Source: Tiliqua scincoides (taxonomy: Eukaryota; Chordata; Lepidosauria; Squamata; Scincidae). Taken from it: a DNA stretch of 64,000 nt. Position numbers and translations under genes: made by a program. Positions within the stretch are counted from its first letter, which is position 1; every line of letters starts with the position of its first letter. Location of the stretch: positions 34,609,322 through 34,673,321 of the forward strand of contig NC_089829.1 in assembly GCF_035046505.1 (NCBI RefSeq). The letters are read 5' to 3'. A model generated the notes under the pieces. The model was given only the letters and a program-made list of their open reading frames with translations. It did no database searches and was not told the origin of the DNA. Positions 24,101-33,504 of the stretch are shown piece by piece.

Positions 24101-24350
24101 AAGGGAAGAGAAGGGCAGTATCTGGGGCCTTGGCTTCCTCGCCCTGCTGCTGAACTCACACAGAGGCTAAACTCGTGGTGGCTTACCTGGCACTTTGTTC
24201 CTGAGGCACTGGGTTTCCCAGAGGCCACACATGCTTCTGCCTGAGAGGTTCATGCAGCTTTATACTCCTAGCTGGTTCCTCCTCCCTCCCTCCTTGCTAA
24301 TTGAAAGGGGCTGGTCTTCCCAGGTGAGATTACAAAAGATCAGGAAGAGA
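21160..24350 (-). mobile_element. CR1 LINE with ORF1 and endonuclease, RT core deleted
   Basis: On the - strand, from high to low coordinates, I read: a 5' UTR (about 24060-24350); an ORF1 N-terminus with 'VCPRCKELQGLRERV' and a coiled-coil-like stretch; an ORF1 esterase-like segment with 'GLLVVGDSIIRNIERG' and 'VAVVVHVGTNGVG' (out of frame with the start); the ORF2 endonuclease N-terminus 'CFYANARSLQAKMGELECLV' and 'ITETWWNAENQWDTAIPG'; and, beyond an insertion, 'GVYYRSADQKLEGD' and 'VIMGDFNYPHTDW'. The downstream 'SRRVPAWLTSK' is joined at about 21340 straight to the post-RT 'MRFNVSKCKVMHIGAK', so the RT core is missing. The copy ends near 21160 without the CR1 tail. Confidence 0.85.
22018..22791 (+). 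mobile_element. Chimeric retro-insertion in CR1 with passenger flank and second tail
   Basis: The 774-bp insert is bounded by a perfect 10-bp target-site duplication atcccttctt (22008-22017 and 22792-22801) and splits the CR1 endonuclease codons after 'IYIKEG'. Read on +, it holds: a LINE 5' region ('cccctgggggctggggataa', then 'cttgtcgtaagaggcgacta'); the same 404-bp segment as at 6255-6658; its tail near 22466-22490; about 280 bp that are the genomic flank of the 6-kb copy; and a second short tail 'gaagactgaaggatgccaac' at 22772-22791. The passenger part plus second tail make it a chimera. Confidence 0.8.
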
Positions 24351-25114
24351 AAAGGCTGTGAATGGGCCTAATCTACTCTGCAGGCTCCTGAATGGGGCTC
24401 TTGGATTTGCGTAATGGGGCTCTTATCACCTCATAAAGGACAAGGACTATGCTAAATTGCCCTGGCTGGCTGGGAACAGGCCCTTCCTAGGTTCTTACCC
24501 TCCTACTTCAGCTCTCTTAGGCTGGACTGTTTTTTAACCTCAAGCTGCTTTTTATTTGAGTTTAAACTCCACTGGTTTAAGAGTTTTTTGGGCTTGGCAG
24601 AACTTACACACCAAGGTTTAAATCCTGTTTTTCCCTGTTTATAAAATAGACACCAAGCTTGCTTCCCCCCCATTACCCTCTTCTTAGTTTAGTTTGAGCT
24701 CTAGCTCCCTATCTAAATTATACCTCCTGCTTTTATTAAGTGTGCACCTTTGTTTGTTTGTTTATTTATCGCTCTCACTAGATCTTGTGTCCCAATTTAC
24801 TGAACCTTTAGATTATGCTCTAACTTAGATTAAGTTTAACTTGGGTTAAGTATAGGGTTAATTTAAACAAAGTAGAAAAACTTGCTTTCCACTTTATCCT
24901 TCTATATTTTATCTACTTTTCCAAGTGCCTGTACCTTGGGCCCTTACTCACGAGTAGGATTTTGCTCCTGCTCAGAGTAAACCTATGTACACACGTATTT
25001 ATTTTTATTGCCCTCACCTAGCTCCTGTGCCCCAACTTGCTGGAACTTAGACTCCCTCCCTCTGGTTAGATTAGGTGCTAACTTAGGTAAAGCTAAGCTA
25101 AAGGCAAAGCTAAA
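24351..25114. other. AT-rich stretch, possibly more CR1 5' UTR
   Basis: I see no exon. The sequence continues without a clear break from the CR1 5' UTR, but I know no reference for CR1 5' ends that lets me assign it. Confidence 0.3.
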
Positions 25115-25195
25115 TATAGAAGAGAGAATTTCAGCAGGTGCAGCTTGTCATCTGTGGGATGACAAGTTGCACCTGCTGCAATTCTCTCTTCTATA
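25115..25195. repeat. Near-perfect 38-bp inverted repeat (hairpin)
   Basis: Arms 25115-25152 and 25158-25195 differ at two positions and enclose a 5-base loop, tgtgg. The arm contains 'cagcaggtgcag', which also occurs in the inverted-repeat MITE at 31406-31583, so this is probably the core of a related MITE. Confidence 0.85.
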
Positions 25196-25747
25196 CACTT
25201 GTTAAAGGTCCAGCATCCCTAAAGTTGAAAGTTTGAGCACCCCTGCTCTACACCCAATGGCCAGTAACTGAGGACTGACCCAGATGTTACATTAAGCACA
25301 TACAATAGAACTCTTGGACTGCAAATTCAGTTTCATTATCCATGTTTTTACTGCAGACCAAAAATATTAAATGGGACATTCTAGAAATAAACGATTCATA
25401 AGTTTCAAATTGTGCACCATTCTGAGTAACCTGGTGAAACCTTCCCAACCTGTCACGCTCATGACTTGTCTCTCTTCAACCTCTGTACCCAGGCTGCCCT
25501 GCTTCACTTGCATCCAGTTAACCTCTAGCATTCTTGCTGTCCACATTTGGCTGCAGCAGTATTGTGAAAATAGCTTTATCATAGGTATGTATGTAAAGGA
25601 AATAAATGGTTTCTGTTGTATACAGGACTCACTACTATCTGTGATTTCAGGCATCTGCAGCTCTTGGAACATATCACCCATGGATACAGGGGGACTACTC
25701 TATTTAAAGCTGGCATGTGACCCTCTTCTCTACTAAATACTCTACTA
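25196..25747. other. Intergenic DNA without recognised gene
   Basis: Overlapping open frames of about 100-120 codons occur on both strands (25371-25736 and 25367-25681). Neither shows a recognisable domain, splice context or amino-acid composition of a real protein. Confidence 0.35.
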
Positions 25748-26127
25748 GGGCAGGAGGTCTGGTCTAGTGGGTAGAGCCTCCATTTGCCTGAAGATAACAT
25801 CCACAAGGTCACCAGTTCGAGGCCACCGGCACCGTGTGACCTTGAAGCAGCTGACAAGCTGAAGCCGAGCTATTCCATCTGCTCTGAGCGTGGGAGGATG
25901 GAGGCCAGGATGGAGGCCAGATCAGAACGAAACATCTGAATTGTTGTGGCTCTTGAAAGATAGATCCCTACGGGGATTAATTTAATTGTTGTGGCTCTTG
26001 AAAGATAAATCCCCTACGGGGATTTAAATAAGCCTGCCTATGTAAACCGCCCTGAATAAAGTCTTAAATAAAGACCAAGAAAGGCGGTATATAAATACCT
26101 GTATTATTATTATTATTATTATTATAT
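25748..26127 (+). mobile_element. Sauria SINE
   Basis: The tRNA-like head is 'ggtctggtctagtgggtaga' with 'caccagttcgaggccaccgg'. The body is 'ttgaagcagctgacaagctg' and the tail 'tgtaaaccgccctgaataaa' plus 'aaaggcggtatataaatacc', ending in (ATT)n at about 26101-26125. A short segment ('ttgttgtggctcttgaaaga') is repeated in the body. This family is restricted to squamates as far as I know, so it is the best marker of the source organism. Confidence 0.93.
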
Positions 26128-26454
26128 AAGAGCCTTGTGGCCCCATCCAGATTAGGAGCTTTAATGCTGGAACTAGGTTCCTGGGGGCCTGGAACAAAGC
26201 CCTGCACTGAGGTCCCCCATGATACTTCTGCTCAGCCCCTATGGTGCATTGGATACCAATATTAAGGCTTCAAGTGTCAGGCTGATCAAGGGGACCCTGA
26301 GTCTGGAGGATGTGGACCCTTAGCCAGCATCCAACGTTACCTGAAACCCTGAAACAATCCCTGCATCAGCCTTTTGCCCTTGCCACATCTGGAACAGGCT
26401 CCTGCTGTTTGCCCTGGGAAGAAAGCTCCCATTGCCCCTGGTTTCATCAGTTTT

Positions 26455-26665
26455 TCACTTCTGTATACAGTCCATCCTCCAACGAGCTCAGGGTGGCGTT
26501 CGTGGTTCCTCATCTCCTTTTGTCTTCACAGCAACCCTGTGAGATAGGTGAGACTGAAAGATTGAGACTGGACCAGGGTTATCCAGGAAGTTTTGTAACT
26601 GAGTAAGGATTTGAACCTGGTTCCTCCAGGTCTAACTAAGTCCACTACACCATCCTGGTTTCACC
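26455..26665 (-). mobile_element. tRNA-derived SINE
   Basis: On the - strand the head reads 'aaaccaggatggtgtagtgg' followed by the B-box 'ggttcaaatcc'. The body is 'ctcacctatctcacagggtt' and the 3' part is 'gccaccctgagctcgttgga'. The same family occurs at 30730-30850 and around 62.3 and 63.8 kb. Confidence 0.75.
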
Positions 26666-27347
26666 CCCTCCACAGCTCTGAAGAAGTTGCTAAACTTCCA
26701 AACCTCTTCTTCATTATTCTAAGGACAAAGCTTGAGTAGTGGGTCAACTCGTGTCTATCCAGGGGCTGGATTTAAGCTATTGGTTGCCAGTTGCTGACCT
26801 CAGCTATGGGATGTGGTGTATGAACTGGCTTGTTTCTCTATATTTTAAGGCTGCTTAAAGTTGCAGCCACTAGATGGAGCATTTCAACTGAAAATCTACA
26901 CTTGGCAAAACTAAACGTCCTTTAAAAAAATTATAAAAATACCCCACCGTTTCCTCTGCAAACCTCTTTCAACAGGTCTGCTTTCCTCTGGTTTGCAAAC
27001 CAGGTAGCCAAAGAGAACAGAGGAGCATCAGGAAGAGATTTCTCCACCAACAGAAACAAACACAATTGCACCATCTGCCTTTCTGAGTTCAGCTTGATTC
27101 TGTCATACCCAAAGCACTACTGGGTTAATAACCGTCACTGGAACAGATGGTTTCTTGGAGTAAATATGTGCCTCTCTCCACACTCAGTCTTCCTCAGCTG
27201 TTTCCCAAAACTGCTGGCACAGCACTTTGTGGTTTCCAAGGCAACACCTGTGTGTCTGCACTTGGCATGGGCATTAAGGGGCTGATAAGATGGTGGCTCC
27301 CATAACTCTCAACAGTCTCAAGGCGAGATGTTGGGGTGGCAGGTGGA

Positions 27348-27403
<56 letters not shown>

Positions 27404-28227
27404 GGGGGGAATATTACTGCAGGATTACGGGAAAGGGATATGCAGTAAAATGTGGATTACTGAACAATTTAACTGCTGAGCTGAGCTGGAACAGAACTCT
27501 TAAAATGGCAACATTTGGGGAAAAACACAGAGGCATCAACACTGCCATGAACCTTGCCTCGAATGGGTGTGTTGTCTGCTCCCAACACTTCTCTACCAGT
27601 TTTCAAATCAGCGGAGAAGTCATCTCCATGGATTTCTTGCCAAGCCCAAGGTAGCTCACAATGAAAAGCAAAACAATCCTAGGCAACAAAAGACAGACCA
27701 TTTTTAAAAGCAGGCTGAAACCACACCACCATCCAAAACGATGGACTATACAGCATTGCTTTCCATGGAGCCAGATCACCTGGCTCCAAATTGAAAGAAA
27801 GCATCTTTCCCAACCCTGCTATCCAAGAGTTTATAACTGCAAATGCTGGAGATGGACCTTTGGATCCAGGGCCAGCCCAATAACTCCGCAGGCGACATGC
27901 CAAATGCTTTGCCCTTACTGAAAGATGTGCCAGCCTCTGCTCATCTCACTTGCCAATATTCTTGCACAGCACTCTCTTCCCCTCCATAGTTCTTCTTCCT
28001 CTCAGGGACTGGAAGAAGGAGCAATTGACACAAGTAGAGGCAAGTAGCAGAAATGAGCACACCCCACCCACCAAACTGCAGCCTGAGGCATCCACTTTGG
28101 CCAGCTCTTGATGGATCCTCTGAATAGTATATTCCTTACCGAAACTCAGACGTGGGACTTTATATATACATATTTATATCAGGGTAAGTCTGCCCACCGC
28201 ATCATGCTAAAATTGAGGAGCAGGGAA
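26666..28227. other. Intergenic DNA with CT/CA microsatellite
   Basis: A compound microsatellite, (CT)n followed by (CA)n, occupies about 27348-27402. I recognise nothing else. The last part abuts the 3' end of the downstream C19orf12 copy. Confidence 0.5.
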
Positions 28228-28233
28228 TTTATT
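28228..28233 (-). terminator. Candidate polyadenylation signal of C19orf12 copy 1
   Basis: The - strand hexamer is AATAAA, about 440 bases after the stop codon at 28675. It is the nearest canonical signal I saw, but use is not shown by sequence alone. Confidence 0.35.
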
Positions 28234-28674
28234 CTTGTTTTTATTTGAAATCAACAAGGAGGAGAAACTTCACAATAGAAAATGCACATTTGCTGTGTTC
28301 TTGGCTTTCTTAAAACAATGCTCCTTGTGACCACCCAGCCTTTGAAACAAAAATAGAGAGTGGTGGCATGAGGAAACAAAGTTAATAAAAATGAAATGCA
28401 GCAGGACAAATAGAGGAAGGTAAAAGAGACTGAGGAGGCCAGTCCAAGACACTCAGCTGACATTGAGAAAAAGACAGCAGTGAATTTATACAAGGCCGGA
28501 ATTCCCGATTATGTTCTGGTATCAATTATCCTAACGAACTAAACTAGTCCTCATTGTAAAATGGAATTCCCGCCCCCAGGACCACATCCACACCTGAAAG
28601 AATGTCTGACTTGTACGCTGGTGGAGCACCACTTCTGTCTGTGCACTTCTTGTTCCCCATCGTTCTTTCGACCC

Positions 28675-29586
28675 TTATTTTTCATACTGGATTTGAGCCC
28701 CGAACTCTTTGGTGAGGTAGGTCGCTATTACAGCTAGCATTTTATCTTGAATGCATACACTTCCCATGACCAGGGCTGACAGCTGCACCATGTCGGTCCA
28801 GTCCAGATCCCTAATGATGGCATAGGTGTGGTTGTACAGTTTCTGCTGCTGTGCAGGAGTCAGTCCTAGAATAATCTGAGGGATGGGCTTAAATTGTCCA
28901 GAGGTCATCCAGCCGCCAACCAAGCCACCAGCTGCACCACCTAGGAAAGTAAAAGGTTCATTTTAAGCTGCTTGGTTTTCAACATCTTAAACCTCAATCC
29001 AGCAACTTCGTGCAGACACAAGAGTTTTGGTGCACATGTAGGTCTTGCTTTCTGATGTGCATGAACATCAGAGCACATGGGCACTTCCAGATCAGCTTTT
29101 GGGGCCCCAACTGGCTATTTTTCTACTTACACAATCGCAATGTTTTATCCGCACCAGTGGCGTAGCTTGCCACTGTGGTACCCGGGTAGACTTCAAATTA
29201 CACCCCCATGACACATCTGGAAGTGACATTCCAGCTGTGACATCACACCCTACAACTCAGAATGCCCCTGGAGCCTTTAAACAGGGACAAGTCCCTGTTT
29301 GCGACAGACAAAGGTTCAAACAAACATGCTGCATTCAATCACTATAATGCACTTTCATGCATTCAATCCTGTTCTAGCTATAAAGTTAATATGGCTTTGG
29401 TCTTTCTTAGGGTAGCACTCACTCACCTATGGCAATTCCAAATGGGCCTCCCAGCAAGCCACCAAGGAAAGCACCAGTACCCGCCATAAGTGCGCCTTTT
29501 CCTGACTGCTTGAAGGCAGCCTTCATGCCCCGCATCTCAGAGACACGACAGAGAAGTTGCATGACACCATTCACGTTGACAGGCAT
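28675..29586 (-). CDS. C19orf12: C19orf12-like, copy 1 (downstream paralogue), two coding exons
   Basis: Coding exons are 29427-29586 (160 nt) and 28675-28940 (266 nt), joined across a 485-bp GT-AG intron with the phase kept, giving 141 residues. An acceptor AG before 29602 implies a further 5' non-coding exon; an in-frame TGA lies four codons before the ATG, fixing the start. The family protein (mutated in human MPAN, a neurodegeneration with brain iron accumulation) is a small membrane protein of mitochondria and ER with a glycine-zipper hairpin. Here that is '[20 protein letters not shown]', then '[20 protein letters not shown]', followed by a conserved '[19 protein letters not shown]' and a C-terminal IQYEK. 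It is about 67% identical (95 of 141 by eye) to copy 2, without gaps, and is the more diverged from the human protein (ILGL for ILEL, EFGAQ for ELRAE). The intron has a transposon remnant near 29155-29260. It is intact, so probably functional. Confidence 0.93.
29155..29260. mobile_element. DNA-transposon remnant in the intron of C19orf12 copy 1
   Basis: It begins CAGTGGCGTAGCTTGCCACT, a terminus like those of the hAT-type elements in this window. No matching right end is visible, so the boundary is only approximate. Confidence 0.4.
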
Positions 29587-29602
29587 CTTGGCTCATTCGC
29601 AC

Positions 29603-30729
29603 CTTCAACATTTTAAAAGATAAAATGACAAAACAGTGGCAAACTGTTGACACACACAAACTCCATTCAGTGGGTTAGCAGAAGAGATGTCCTATAGTCA
29701 CATATGCACAAAACAATTAAAGACCACATTTTAGTGTTCCTCATTCCCTCTCCCTTTCACATTTCAAAGCTTCTAAGTGGTAGCTAGCTGACTCTTTCTA
29801 CATGCTGGACTAGTTTTGATGATCCAGTTAATGGCAAGTAAAACAGATAACTAAATTTTTTAAAAAGAGGCCTGTACAAAATCAATTAAAAACATGTTCT
29901 TATTTTGTGGGCATTACAATGCTGTTTTGGAACAAAAACAAAAGTTTACATTGCAACATGAATGATTAGATGTTTCCTTATACCAAAAGGGCTCACAATC
30001 TAGAAGGAGACAAGAGGAAATACGAGCTAAGAGTCACTGGAGGCTCTGCTGGGGTGAATAAAGGCAGTTGATTTCCTCTTGCTAAATACAAGAGGACCGT
30101 GACTCTTACAGTATTCATGTATATGGAGTTAAATAGGACTTACTCCTAGGTAAGTGAGTAAAGGATTGCAGCCTTTGTCCAGTCTGCATTTTCACACTGA
30201 TATCTAGGGGACTGGTCATCTCATGACTTACCCAGCAGTTCTGTTGTACGGTTGCCTCTTCAGAAACAGTACAGTATTTGTAAATGGACCACTGCAAGAG
30301 ATAATTGTTCTGCAAGTATAGGAGACAACTGAATCAAGAAAGCAAGCTTGTTTAAGCCTTTTCAGTTTCTGTTTCCCCAATACTGTTGCTCAAAGTTTTA
30401 TTGCTATTCCAAGTAAGTGTCAGAAGCCCCTCCCCAAATTTCTCCATCGGTTCCTTGTCTGTTCCTGGATGTAGTGCAAATAATTCATTTGTATTTTCAA
30501 GACCTTGGCTGCCTTGCTCCCTTCCCCCTTATCTGTCCATCTCCTATCTTGACTTTTGACCATTGTTCCTTTGGCTTCACCACCCTTAGTTGGCCAAAGG
30601 TCTTTTACTCCTTCCAATGACTCTAGCACATCTGCCTATCCCTGGAACCAACTCCCTTCCCTGAGTCTTCGTGAGGTCTCTTACTTGCATCAAATTCTTC
30701 CTTTTTTAGTGAAATCCCACCCTCCTCCA
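29603..30729. other. Upstream region of C19orf12 copy 1
   Basis: Copy 1 must start transcription somewhere above 29602. I see no CpG-rich block here and no clear first exon, so its promoter may be CpG-poor or the first exon may lie further up, perhaps beyond copy 2. A half MITE lies near 30135-30175. Confidence 0.35.
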
Positions 30730-31158
30730 AGGAGGTCACATACATCTCTCCCCCCCCCAGCCACTTTATACTAACAACAACCCTGTGAGGTAGGTTAGGC
30801 TGAATGCCAATAACTGGTCCCAGGTCATCCTGTGACATTATGCAATTCATGTTATAATTAAGGCTACAATCCTATGTAGGTGTACCTGGGAGTAAGACCT
30901 ATTGAGCACAATGGGATTTCCTTATGAGTAAATATGCACAGGCTGACATTCTTAATATACCTATGTTATTTACTTGGCATATTTTTTAATCACATTTCTT
31001 AATGTTCACATTTAAAACAATGTCAGTTGTTTTAAAAGCATCACAATCTGCTCCAAGATTTTGAGACAAAACCTACAATCCCATATACACTTTCCTGGCA
31101 GTGCTCCATTGAACACAATGGGACTTACTTCTGAGTAGACATGCACAGGCTTGCATTG
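30730..31158. repeat. SINE fragment and two palindromic MITE copies
   Basis: A tRNA-type SINE fragment on the - strand occupies about 30730-30850 ('caaccctgtgaggtaggtta'). Palindromic MITEs of the CAATCCTAT type follow at about 30862-30950 and 31068-31158. Confidence 0.65.
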
Positions 31159-31405
31159 GAAATGAACTCAATTGTTAATGCAGTAATAGAAGTGACAGAA
31201 GAAAATAGTGTAACAAATTAAATTTAAAGTTGATTTTTTTTGCTGTTATAGTCTTAAAGGAGCACAGATACAGGAGGTTATGGGGCTTTCCTGTGGGGCT
31301 GTCATGTTGAGTTCCTAGGCTTTAAAATTTACTACTACAGTATTCATAGTTGCCCAGTGAGCTACACAGCTGTGCAGGAAGGAGATCTGAAGCCTTTAGT
31401 GTAAC

Positions 31406-31583
31406 CACTGTGACCAGATACAGTGAACGACAGAATGCCTATACCTTTAACCATTGCAAAGGAGAGGGAATTTTAGCAGGTGCAGCTTTTTAAACATTTC
31501 CATATTGAGCTGCTGAAATTCCCTTTTCTGCACAATGGTTAAAGGTATAGGCACTCTGTCCTCCAGTGTATCTGGTCACCCTG
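31406..31583. mobile_element. hAT-like MITE with long terminal inverted repeats
   Basis: The 178-bp element has ends CACTGTGACCAGATACA and TGTATCTGGTCACCCTG. The inverted similarity extends through 'gcctatacctttaaccatt' to about 70 bp per arm. Flanks are agtgtaac (31398-31405) and ggtgtaac (31584-31591), matching at seven of eight. The core shares 'ttagcaggtgcag' with the hairpin at 25115-25195. Confidence 0.82.
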
Positions 31584-32162
31584 GGTGTAACTAACTTCCT
31601 GACAAAATAGTCAATGTTAACTATTAATGGTGGGGGCACAATCTTGATCGCAGCTGTAGAGGATGTTTAATCTTTAATTCTGTTGCATTTTCCCACCAAA
31701 AATCCCATCAAAGATGCTATTGATCGCTCCCCCCCAAGAGGTACAATTTGCCACCCAGCAAACTGAACTAGTGGAGCATTTCACCTTTCTGTGTACTTTG
31801 GCCCTAAGGCTAAAGCAGTTACATATAGTATAGTTACATATGGCTACAATTCTCAACATTGTATAGGGTGGCAGTGAGGTTTTTGTGAGGCTCCCCTGGG
31901 CAGTTTCCTCACAATTTGGGGACTACTGATTTTACCCATATGTGAAAGTTCACCTTGGGGAGGAAGGTTTTGAGCTGAAAAAGGTCAGGGGGTGAAAAGT
32001 CTCCCTCTAGGTGTTGTTCCTCTGCTCAGGGAAGAGTGCTGCCATTTTTCCATTCCAAATGTCTCTAGCCAAGTCCCCCAGTCTACTACTGGTAGCCCAC
32101 ATGAGGTTTAGGATTCAACTACTAGGAAAGGAAATGCCTCTGGTAGACAACACATACAAATA

Positions 32163-33504
32163 TACGAGGGTCGCCCAGAAAGTAATGCACCACATTTTTT
32201 TTCTCAGCCTACAGTAATGGTACGAATGCGAAACTTTAGATATACATTATTTGAATTTTCAGGAGTGCGCACACAAATTTTTGGTTTCTTCAGACAGATA
32301 GCGTAGCTGCAGCAGTGTTTCGAAATGGTGTCTGTAAGTGATGTACGTTACAAGCGACGTGTCGTCATTGAATTTCTCACTGCGGAGAAAGAAACTGTTG
32401 GGAACATTCACAAACGTTTGTGTACAGTTTATGGAGAATCTGCAGTTGACAGAAGTACGGTTAGTCGCTGGGCACAGAGGGTGAGGCCATTAGAAGGCGG
32501 TTCGGCAGAGCTCCAAGATTTGCAGCGTTCAGGGCAGCCATCCACGGCTGTCACACCTGACAAGACGCAGCTTGCTGATGTGCTCATTCGCGAGGACCGA
32601 CGCATAATGACTAGGCAGTTGGCGCTGAAGCTGTCAATCAGCAACGGAAGTGTGGATGCAATAATCCGTGCTCTTGATTACTCAAAAGTGTGTGCACGAT
32701 GGGTTCCGCGCTGTCTTACGGTGGACCACAAATCTCTCAGAAAAAACATTTCTTCTGAGTTGCTGAAACGTTTTGAAGATGAGGGGGAAGTGTTCTTGTC
32801 CAGGATTGTGACAGGTGATGAAACCTGGGTTCACCATTTTGAGCCCGAAACAAAACGACAGTCGATGGAATGGCGTCATCCTCAATCTCCACAGAAGAAA
32901 AAATTCAAAGCAACTGCTTCCACCGGTAAGGTCATGATCACTGTGTTTTGGGACTGTAAGGGCGTCATACTCATTGATGTGATGCCAAGAGGCAGCACCA
33001 TTAATTCCGAAGCTTATGTGAAGACATTAACCAAACTCAAGAAGTGCTTCCAGCGACTTCGGCGCCATAACAACCCAGGTGAATGTTTGATTCAACATGA
33101 TAACGCTCGGCCTCACACAAGTTTGAGGACTTCAGAACACATCACTAAACAGGGTTGGACTGTGTTACCCCATCCACCCTACAGCCCTGACCTAGCTCCC
33201 TCAGACTTCCACTTGTTTGGGCCATTAAAGGATGCCATTCGCGGAAGACATTTTGAGGATGATGAAGAGGTGATTCGCACAGTGCAGAAATGGCTTCGTG
33301 ACCAGAACAAGGAGTGGTACCAACAGGGCATACATGCCCTTGTGTCTCGCTGGAGGAAGGCCATAGAACTGGATGGAGATTACATGGAAAAATAGGGAGT
33401 GTAGAAGAAACATCATTCTTTCTTGTGTGTAAGTTTCATTGTGTTCAATAAATAATTATTGAAGAAAAAAAATGTGGTGCATTACTTTCTGGGCGACCCT
33501 CGTA
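32163..33504 (+). mobile_element. Complete mariner DNA transposon with TA target-site duplication
   Basis: The element proper is 32165-33502 (1338 bp), flanked by TA on both sides (32163-32164 and 33503-33504). The terminal inverted repeats are identical over 40 bp, starting CGAGGGTCGCCCAGAAAG. It carries one uninterrupted transposase gene and an AATAAA at 33447-33452. It lies between the two C19orf12 paralogues, in opposite orientation to them. Matching ends, TA duplication and open transposase all say the copy is young. Confidence 0.97.
32325..33395 (+). CDS. Mariner transposase (Tc1/mariner superfamily, DD34D), intact
   Basis: The protein has 356 residues, close to the usual mariner length of about 340-350, with no frame break. 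The N-terminal half (about 1-115) is the paired helix-turn-helix DNA-binding region, with 'YGESAVDRSTVSRWAQRV' as the first recognition helix. A linker motif WVPRCL (126-131) stands for the usual WVPHEL-type motif. The catalytic triad is D165 (in VTGDETWVHHF), D259 (in IQHDNARPH) and D294 (in YSPDLAPSDFHLF), with exactly 34 residues between the last two, as in mariners. The ATG at 32325 is 160 bp inside the left end, with no competing upstream start. All catalytic motifs are present, so it may be active; that is inference. The SETMAR gene of primates is a captured relative, but here both transposon ends are present, so this is a free element. Confidence 0.97.
   Translation: MVSVSDVRYKRRVVIEFLTAEKETVGNIHKRLCTVYGESAVDRSTVSRWAQRVRPLEGGSAELQDLQRSGQPSTAVTPDKTQLADVLIREDRRIMTRQLALKLSISNGSVDAIIRALDYSKVCARWVPRCLTVDHKSLRKNISSELLKRFEDEGEVFLSRIVTGDETWVHHFEPETKRQSMEWRHPQSPQKKKFKATASTGKVMITVFWDCKGVILIDVMPRGSTINSEAYVKTLTKLKKCFQRLRRHNNPGECLIQHDNARPHTSLRTSEHITKQGWTVLPHPPYSPDLAPSDFHLFGPLKDAIRGRHFEDDEEVIRTVQKWLRDQNKEWYQQGIHALVSRWRKAIELDGDYMEK

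Noticed and set aside
32325-33395. Domesticated transposase (SETMAR-like host gene)
   Set aside because: Both terminal repeats and the TA duplication are present and no host exon is fused, so it is simply a mobile element.
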